Shown: positions 7,123 through 10,502 of the stretch, in pieces
Numbering within the stretch: position 1 is the stretch's first letter
How the letters are laid out: each line of letters opens with the position of its first letter
Assembly: GCA_031254385.1 (NCBI GenBank)
Contig: JAIRUO010000173.1
Location: 1-10,502 of the forward strand
Source: Treponema sp.
Lineage (GTDB): Bacteria > Spirochaetota > Spirochaetia > Treponematales > Breznakiellaceae
Direction: 5' to 3'
Length of the DNA stretch: 10,502 nucleotides
Position numbers and translations under genes: made by a program
Notes under the pieces: generated by a model
Told to the model about the DNA's origin: nothing
What the model saw: only the letters and a program-made list of their open reading frames with translations
Databases searched by the model: none

Positions 7123-7206
7123 AACCACGGAGTTCCACGGAGTTTCACGGAGGAAAAAGAAAAAATTCAAATCTGAACTCCGTGTCACTCCGTGCTCTCC
7201 GTGGTT
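7123..7206. repeat. Three-by-three CACGGAG/CTCCGTG palindrome between recA and folK
   Basis: The left arm has three CACGGAG units starting at 7126, 7136 and 7146. The right arm has three CTCCGTG units starting at 7178, 7188 and 7197. The outermost ten bases (AACCACGGAG at 7123-7132, CTCCGTGGTT at 7197-7206) pair perfectly. The core between the arms is A-rich (about 7153-7177). In RNA it would fold into a long stem with small irregularities. From memory, similar CACGGAG/CTCCGTG palindromes occur scattered in intergenic DNA of many unrelated bacteria, so this is probably a copy of a dispersed element. It lies after the recA stop with no T run, and its right arm overlaps the start of folK. Confidence 0.85.
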
Positions 7207-7746
7207 AGAAATTCTTTTCAGAAAGCCCAAAAATTCGGCAGGGAATATGTAATCCTTGGGCTGGGTTCAAATAAAGGCTGGAATTCGGAGAGCTGTCTTT
7301 CCATTTTAGGCAAGGCTGTGGAGGCTCTAAAGACTGTGCTTTCGGATCTGCAGCAGGCCTCGCTTTATGAGACTGAACCTATCCCTAAAAGCGCCGGTCT
7401 GAAAAACTTCTTGAATACCGCTGTTTCAGGCCTTTTTACTGGCAGACCAGAAGAACTGCTGGATCGAATACATCGAATTGAAGCCAGCTTTGGCAGGGAT
7501 CGTACCAGGGAAGTACGCTGGGGCGATAGGAGCCTGGACATTGACATACTGCTGTTTGGCAATCTGGCAGTTTCCTCGCCGCTACTGGTTATACCCCACC
7601 CAAGGCTGGAAGAACGCCGTTTTGCACTGGAGCCTTTACTGGAACTTTGGCCCGAAGCCTCTTCGCCCATAACCGGAAAACCGTACAGCCAAATCCGCGC
7701 CTCGCTCCCCGACCAAGGAGTCAGGAGATTCCCCCTAGTCCCCTAG
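7192..7746 (+). CDS. folK: HPPK, 6-hydroxymethyl-7,8-dihydropterin pyrophosphokinase
   Basis: HPPK moves pyrophosphate from ATP to 6-hydroxymethyl-7,8-dihydropterin, the step before dihydropteroate synthase in folate synthesis (cytoplasm). The family pattern is complete: GLGSN (23-27), YETEP (59-63), the N-x-x-F-L-N-T-A-like stretch (72-77), GRDR (101-104), RWGDRSLDIDILLFG (109-123) with the Mg-binding Asp116 and Asp118, and PHPRLEERRFALEPL (135-149). The open frame begins after TGA 7174-7176. Its only start codons before the conserved core are GTG 7192 and GTG 7201, both inside the palindrome's right arm and without a Shine-Dalgarno sequence. The first roughly 17 residues are therefore unusual and the start is uncertain. 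The stop lies in an 8-bp tandem array. No folP or folB is in view. Confidence 0.93.
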   Translation: MLSVVRNSFQKAQKFGREYVILGLGSNKGWNSESCLSILGKAVEALKTVLSDLQQASLYETEPIPKSAGLKNFLNTAVSGLFTGRPEELLDRIHRIEASFGRDRTREVRWGDRSLDIDILLFGNLAVSSPLLVIPHPRLEERRFALEPLLELWPEASSPITGKPYSQIRASLPDQGVRRFPLVP

Positions 7747-7771
7747 TCCCCTAGTCCCCCAGTCCCCCAGT
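7732..7771. repeat. 8-bp tandem repeat, CCCCTAGT x3 then CCCCCAGT x2
   Basis: Five head-to-tail octamers: CCCCTAGT at 7732, 7740 and 7748, then CCCCCAGT at 7756 and 7764, followed by a degenerate CCCTAACT. The array covers the folK stop codon (TAG 7744-7746) and runs into the folK-scpA gap. It resembles the short tandemly repeated elements found in many bacterial genomes and is of the size that changes copy number by replication slippage. Confidence 0.9.
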
Positions 7772-7786
7772 CCCTAACTAACCGTC

Positions 7787-7815
7787 TTTACCCTTAGCGC
7801 AAAAAACGCTATAAT
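7787..7815 (+). promoter_or_regulatory. Candidate promoter of scpA
   Basis: TTTACC (7787-7792, 4 of 6), a 17-nt spacer and a perfect TATAAT (7810-7815). The expected start near 7822 is only about 2 nt before the scpA ATG (7824), so the transcript would be leaderless or nearly so. Transcription reading through from folK may also supply scpA. Confidence 0.45.
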
Positions 7816-7823
7816 CACATAGG

Positions 7824-8561
7824 ATGGAAACCGTTGTTGACAGCTCTGGCCGGAATTTCAAGGTAAACCAGTTTATAGACCCTCTGGATACTTTGCTCGC
7901 TAAAATCAAGAAAAACGAAATCAACATTTGCGATATATCCATTGCGGATATTACCGACCAGTATTTGGAATACCTGGCCGTACTGGAAACGCTGGATCTG
8001 GACGAGCTTTCGGTATTTCATTCCATGGCCACAGAATTGATCTTCATTAAGTCACGGATGCTCCTTCCAGTGGAAATTGACCTGGGGGAAGAATACGAAG
8101 ATCCCAGGCAGGAACTGGTAGAAAAACTCATTGAGTATCAGAAATTCAAAAAACTTTCGGAACTTATGGAAGAGAAGGAACGGGAAGCTGAATGGGCCAT
8201 TGAACGGAAATGTCTTGAAAGATACCTTCCCTTTGCCGATGATGAGCTTTGGGTAGAAGCTGATGTTAAGGCGTTGCAAAAGATTTTCTCGGACCTTTTG
8301 TCCATCTATTCCGGCGAAGGCTTGGAACAGATTGTCAATCTTTACGAAGAAGTAACCATAAACGAAAAGACGGTACTCATGATGGAAATCTTAGAGGAAA
8401 AGGGCGAATGTAGATTTACCGATTTGATTATACGCCATGATTCTATACTGGATAAAATTTGCGCTTTCCTGGCGCTCCTGGAAGCGGTAAAGGTACGTAT
8501 GGTTGTGGTTTTACAGCATCGTATGTTCGGCGATATACTTATAAAACCATTGAGGTCGTGA
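7824..8561 (+). CDS. scpA: ScpA, kleisin subunit of the SMC condensin-like complex
   Basis: ScpA bridges the SMC dimer and, with ScpB, compacts and helps segregate the chromosome. The 245-aa protein shows the N-terminal kleisin pattern FIDPLDTLLAKIKKNEINI (17-35), which is F-x-G-P-L-D-L-L-L in most homologues; here the Gly is Asp. ISIADITDQYLEYL (39-52) and the helix MATELIFIKSRMLLP (68-82) follow, then a charged coiled middle, and a C-terminal winged-helix signature FLALLEAVKVRMVVVLQ (215-231) with FGDI (235-238). The length is normal for the family. The ATG fits the N-terminus of homologues, but only AGG immediately precedes it and there is no spaced Shine-Dalgarno sequence. The stop TGA shares its A with the scpB ATG. 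Confidence 0.94.
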   Translation: METVVDSSGRNFKVNQFIDPLDTLLAKIKKNEINICDISIADITDQYLEYLAVLETLDLDELSVFHSMATELIFIKSRMLLPVEIDLGEEYEDPRQELVEKLIEYQKFKKLSELMEEKEREAEWAIERKCLERYLPFADDELWVEADVKALQKIFSDLLSIYSGEGLEQIVNLYEEVTINEKTVLMMEILEEKGECRFTDLIIRHDSILDKICAFLALLEAVKVRMVVVLQHRMFGDILIKPLRS

Positions 8562-9097
8562 TGAATAACGCAGCGTTATTGGAAGCTATTTTATACCTGG
8601 AATCCGATCCCCTAGACGAAGCGGCCCTTTGCCGCATATCAGGGCTTTCAAAAGAAGCCCTTGCGGAAGCCTTAAAAAACCTTGCCATGCGCTGCGAGGA
8701 TGAGGAGTCAGGATTCGATTTGGTACGCATAGGCGGGGGAGTAATGCTTTCTCCCAAAAAAGAATATTGGGACAACCTAAAAGACCATTACGGGAAAAAG
8801 AACGAAAGCCGACTGTCCCGTGCGGCCATGGAAACTCTCTCCATTATTGCCTATTCCCAGCCTATCACCAGGGCAGAAATCAAAGACATCAGAGGGGTCG
8901 AACCGGATAATATGATCCGCTTCCTTGTGGAAAAAAACCTAATACGCGAAATAGGCAAAAAGGACGTACCGGGAAAACCGACCCAATACGGAACTACAAG
9001 AGAATTCCTCAAGGTGTTCCGGCTAAACAGTATCGCGGATTTACCCAAACTAAATGAGAAAGAGGCGGATCGTTTTGAGCTTGACAGCGAGATATAG
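8561..9097 (+). CDS. scpB: ScpB, SMC complex accessory subunit (winged-helix dimer)
   Basis: ScpB dimerises and clamps the kleisin ScpA in the SMC complex. The 178-aa protein has the expected two winged-helix domains. The N-terminal one begins LLEAILYLESDPLDEAAL (6-23). The second has the family hallmark SRAAMETLSIIAYSQPITRAE (86-106), then IRGVEPDNMIRFLVEKNLIRE (110-130) and GKPTQYGTTREFLKVFRL (138-155). The start is the ATG in TGATG at 8559-8563, coupled to the scpA stop, with GAGG 5 nt upstream. The open frame extends further upstream, but those residues are an out-of-frame reading of scpA. The last 44 nt overlap a possible start of the next gene. Confidence 0.95.
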   Translation: MNNAALLEAILYLESDPLDEAALCRISGLSKEALAEALKNLAMRCEDEESGFDLVRIGGGVMLSPKKEYWDNLKDHYGKKNESRLSRAAMETLSIIAYSQPITRAEIKDIRGVEPDNMIRFLVEKNLIREIGKKDVPGKPTQYGTTREFLKVFRLNSIADLPKLNEKEADRFELDSEI

Positions 9098-9854
9098 CAA
9101 AGAATCACAGGTAATAGAGGCACAAGGTAAAGAACCGGAGGTTCTAAGGCTGCAGGTCTACCTTGCGCACAGCGGGGCAGCGTCAAGACGCGCCGCAGAA
9201 AAAATAATCAGCCAGGGTAGGGTAGCGGTTAATGGCAAAACAGTTATTACTATGGGAGAAAAGGTCTATCCCGGCGATAAAGTGACATTGGACGGAGAGC
9301 CAGTTAAACCGGAAAACCGTTTCCATTATCTGGTTCTTAATAAACCGGAAGGCTACCTTTGCAGTTCCAGTGACCCGCAAGGCCGTCTTTTGGCAAAGGA
9401 TCTGCTTCCTGATTTGTCTGAACGGCTTTACAATGTGGGCCGCCTGGATTACCTATCGTCAGGGCTTGTCATTTTTACCAATGACGGCGATTTTACCCGC
9501 AGGGTAAGCCATCCCAGTCATGAAATTGAAAAAGAGTACCTTGTGGAATCGACCGTACCAATCCCGGATAGGGTAGTGGAGGATTTTTCCAGGGGCGTTC
9601 TTGTGGAAGGGGTTTTATATAAGGCACTGGAAGCTGAAAAAACAGGCCATAAATCCATAAGAATTGTAATGATCGAAGGCAAAAACCGGGAAATACGCAG
9701 GGTTTTTTCTCATTTTCATCTTCATGCCCAGAAACTTCTAAGGATACGGATTGGGCCAGTAAGAATAGGCGATCTCAAAGAAGGGGAGTCCCGGCCCCTT
9801 ACAAACAGGGAACTAAACGAATTATTAGGGGTGAATAATGGTAATAGCCATTGA
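9054..9854 (+). CDS. rluB: RsuA/RluB/RluE/RluF-family rRNA pseudouridine synthase
   Basis: This enzyme converts a specific uridine in rRNA to pseudouridine. The S4 RNA-binding domain is at about 32-80 (RLQVYLAHSGAASRRAAEKI at 32-51), with LVLNKPEGYLCS (93-104) after it. The catalytic motif GRLDYLSSGLVIFTNDG (129-145) holds nucleophile Asp132, and EGKNREIRRVFSH (208-220) is the standard motif III. The length after the S4 start (about 235 aa) is typical of RluB/RsuA. The start is uncertain. ATG 9054 overlaps scpB by 44 nt and lacks a Shine-Dalgarno sequence. GGAGG (9137-9141) lies 8 nt before an in-frame CTG (9150), but a start there would drop the usual RL pair of the S4 domain. TTG 9075 and 9081 are also possible. 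Which rRNA position is modified cannot be told; rluB is the best guess among paralogues. Confidence 0.88.
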   Translation: MRKRRIVLSLTARYSKESQVIEAQGKEPEVLRLQVYLAHSGAASRRAAEKIISQGRVAVNGKTVITMGEKVYPGDKVTLDGEPVKPENRFHYLVLNKPEGYLCSSSDPQGRLLAKDLLPDLSERLYNVGRLDYLSSGLVIFTNDGDFTRRVSHPSHEIEKEYLVESTVPIPDRVVEDFSRGVLVEGVLYKALEAEKTGHKSIRIVMIEGKNREIRRVFSHFHLHAQKLLRIRIGPVRIGDLKEGESRPLTNRELNELLGVNNGNSH

Positions 9855-10502
9855 CGGTCCTGCTGGGTCAGGCAAAAGCACTATCGCGCAATTGTTGGCA
9901 GAAAAACTAAAAGCTCGTGATGGAAAAGGCTATACCTATATTAATTCTGGAAACCTTTACCGCGCCCTGTGTCTGGGCTGCTTGAGAAAAGGCATACCTA
10001 TAGATGATCCGGAAAGAGTCCTGGAATACGCAAAACAGGCTAATGTTGAGTACGAAAACAGCAATGCCTCGGAGGTTTTTCTGGACGGGGAAAACGTGGA
10101 TTCTCAGCTTCATAGTGATGAAATCGACCGCAATGTTCCGACTTTTTCGGCTATTGTCCCGGTCAGGCACATTGTGAACGACCTGATTCGGAAAATAGCA
10201 AGCGACCGCAACGCAGTTACAGAGGGTAGGGATATGACTACCGTAGTCTTTCCCAACGCGGAATACCGCTTCTACCTTGACGCAAGCGCAGATGCCAGGG
10301 CCATGCGCCGTTTTGAGCAGGGGGTGTCAAAGCTTAGCCTTGACGAAATCCGGGATGCCATAAGAAAGCGCGACGAAATTGACAAAAATAAAGCCGAAGG
10401 AAGTCTTTTTCTTGCCCCTGGTGTTGAATACATTGACACTTCGGGCTTGACTGTCCAGCAAGTTTATGACAAATTGATAGTGAGACTATTGACAGAAGGA
10501 TC
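9838..10502 (+). CDS. cmk: Cytidylate kinase, 3' end outside window
   Basis: CMP kinase phosphorylates CMP and dCMP with ATP, feeding CTP and dCTP pools. 221 codons are visible with no stop, so only the last few residues are missing (the family is usually about 220-230 aa). Walker A IDGPAGSGKST is at 5-15. The CMP-binding stretch INSGNLYRAL (35-44) replaces the common DTGAMYRA with NSGNLYRA. GRDMTTVVFPNAEYRFYL (130-147) is the family's GRDIGTVVFP motif, with ADARAMRR (151-158) after it. RDEIDKNKAEGSLFLAPG (178-195) and YIDTSGLTVQQV (198-209) complete the LID-side and C-terminal signatures. AGGGG (9827-9831) lies 6 nt before the ATG. The start overlaps the end of the pseudouridine synthase gene by 17 nt, so translation is probably coupled. 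Confidence 0.95.
   Translation, partial: MVIAIDGPAGSGKSTIAQLLAEKLKARDGKGYTYINSGNLYRALCLGCLRKGIPIDDPERVLEYAKQANVEYENSNASEVFLDGENVDSQLHSDEIDRNVPTFSAIVPVRHIVNDLIRKIASDRNAVTEGRDMTTVVFPNAEYRFYLDASADARAMRRFEQGVSKLSLDEIRDAIRKRDEIDKNKAEGSLFLAPGVEYIDTSGLTVQQVYDKLIVRLLTEG

Noticed and set aside
7123..7206. The CACGGAG repeats as a CRISPR array
   Set aside because: Units are only 7-8 bp with 2-3 bp between them and are arranged as an inverted, not direct, series. There are no spacers and no cas genes.
8459..8560. N-terminal extension of scpB
   Set aside because: It reads the coding sequence of scpA out of frame. ScpB homologues begin at the ATG of TGATG, which has GAGG upstream.

Overview
This looks like a chromosomal segment from a treponeme-like spirochaete, perhaps one of the host-associated gut Treponema. 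The pointers are the core block recA - folK - scpA - scpB - RsuA/RluB-type pseudouridine synthase - cmk, the loose spirochaetal lipoboxes, and a PnrA/TmpC-like BMP-family binding protein. This is inference from gene content and protein style; no rRNA or other marker gives species level.

Layout. (1) 2-979 (+) is the 3' part of a HEAT-repeat protein gene cut by the window edge. (2) 997-2268 (-) is a complete histidinol dehydrogenase family gene converging on it with a 17-nt gap; its C-terminal half resembles the HpsN-like (sulfopropanediol dehydrogenase) branch more than biosynthetic HisD. (3) 2269-5807 is an accessory stretch: two predicted lipoproteins of unknown function (2386-3411, 3630-4460), a divergent BMP-family periplasmic binding protein (4528-5526), and a gene-poor 280 bp holding a possible gene remnant. 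The last two genes are clearly richer in A/T than the flanking core genes. (4) 5808-10502 is a co-directional core block. recA has an unusual Ala/Pro/Lys/Glu-rich C-terminal tail. Next come a three-by-three CACGGAG/CTCCGTG palindrome that provides the only visible start codons of folK, folK itself, and an 8-bp CCCCTAGT-type tandem array at the folK stop. Then come scpA, scpB, rluB-like and cmk (cut by the window end), which overlap end to start.

How the genes work together. RecA (recombination and repair) and ScpA/ScpB (SMC kleisin complex, chromosome compaction and segregation) are DNA-maintenance proteins. FolK, CMK and the pseudouridine synthase serve folate, CTP/dCTP supply and rRNA modification. 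scpA to cmk look like one translationally coupled transcript. The lipoproteins and the binding protein act at the cell envelope and have no transporter partner in view.

Regulation. Several sigma70-like promoters can be read, two of them near-identical in plan (TTGCCT, 17-nt spacer, TGC before the -10). Several sit so close to the start codon that leaders would be very short. I saw no CRISPR array, tRNA, rRNA, transposase or phage gene, and no clearly new multi-gene system. The most unusual items are the repeat-supplied folK start, the octamer array with stops in all three frames, and the RecA tail.
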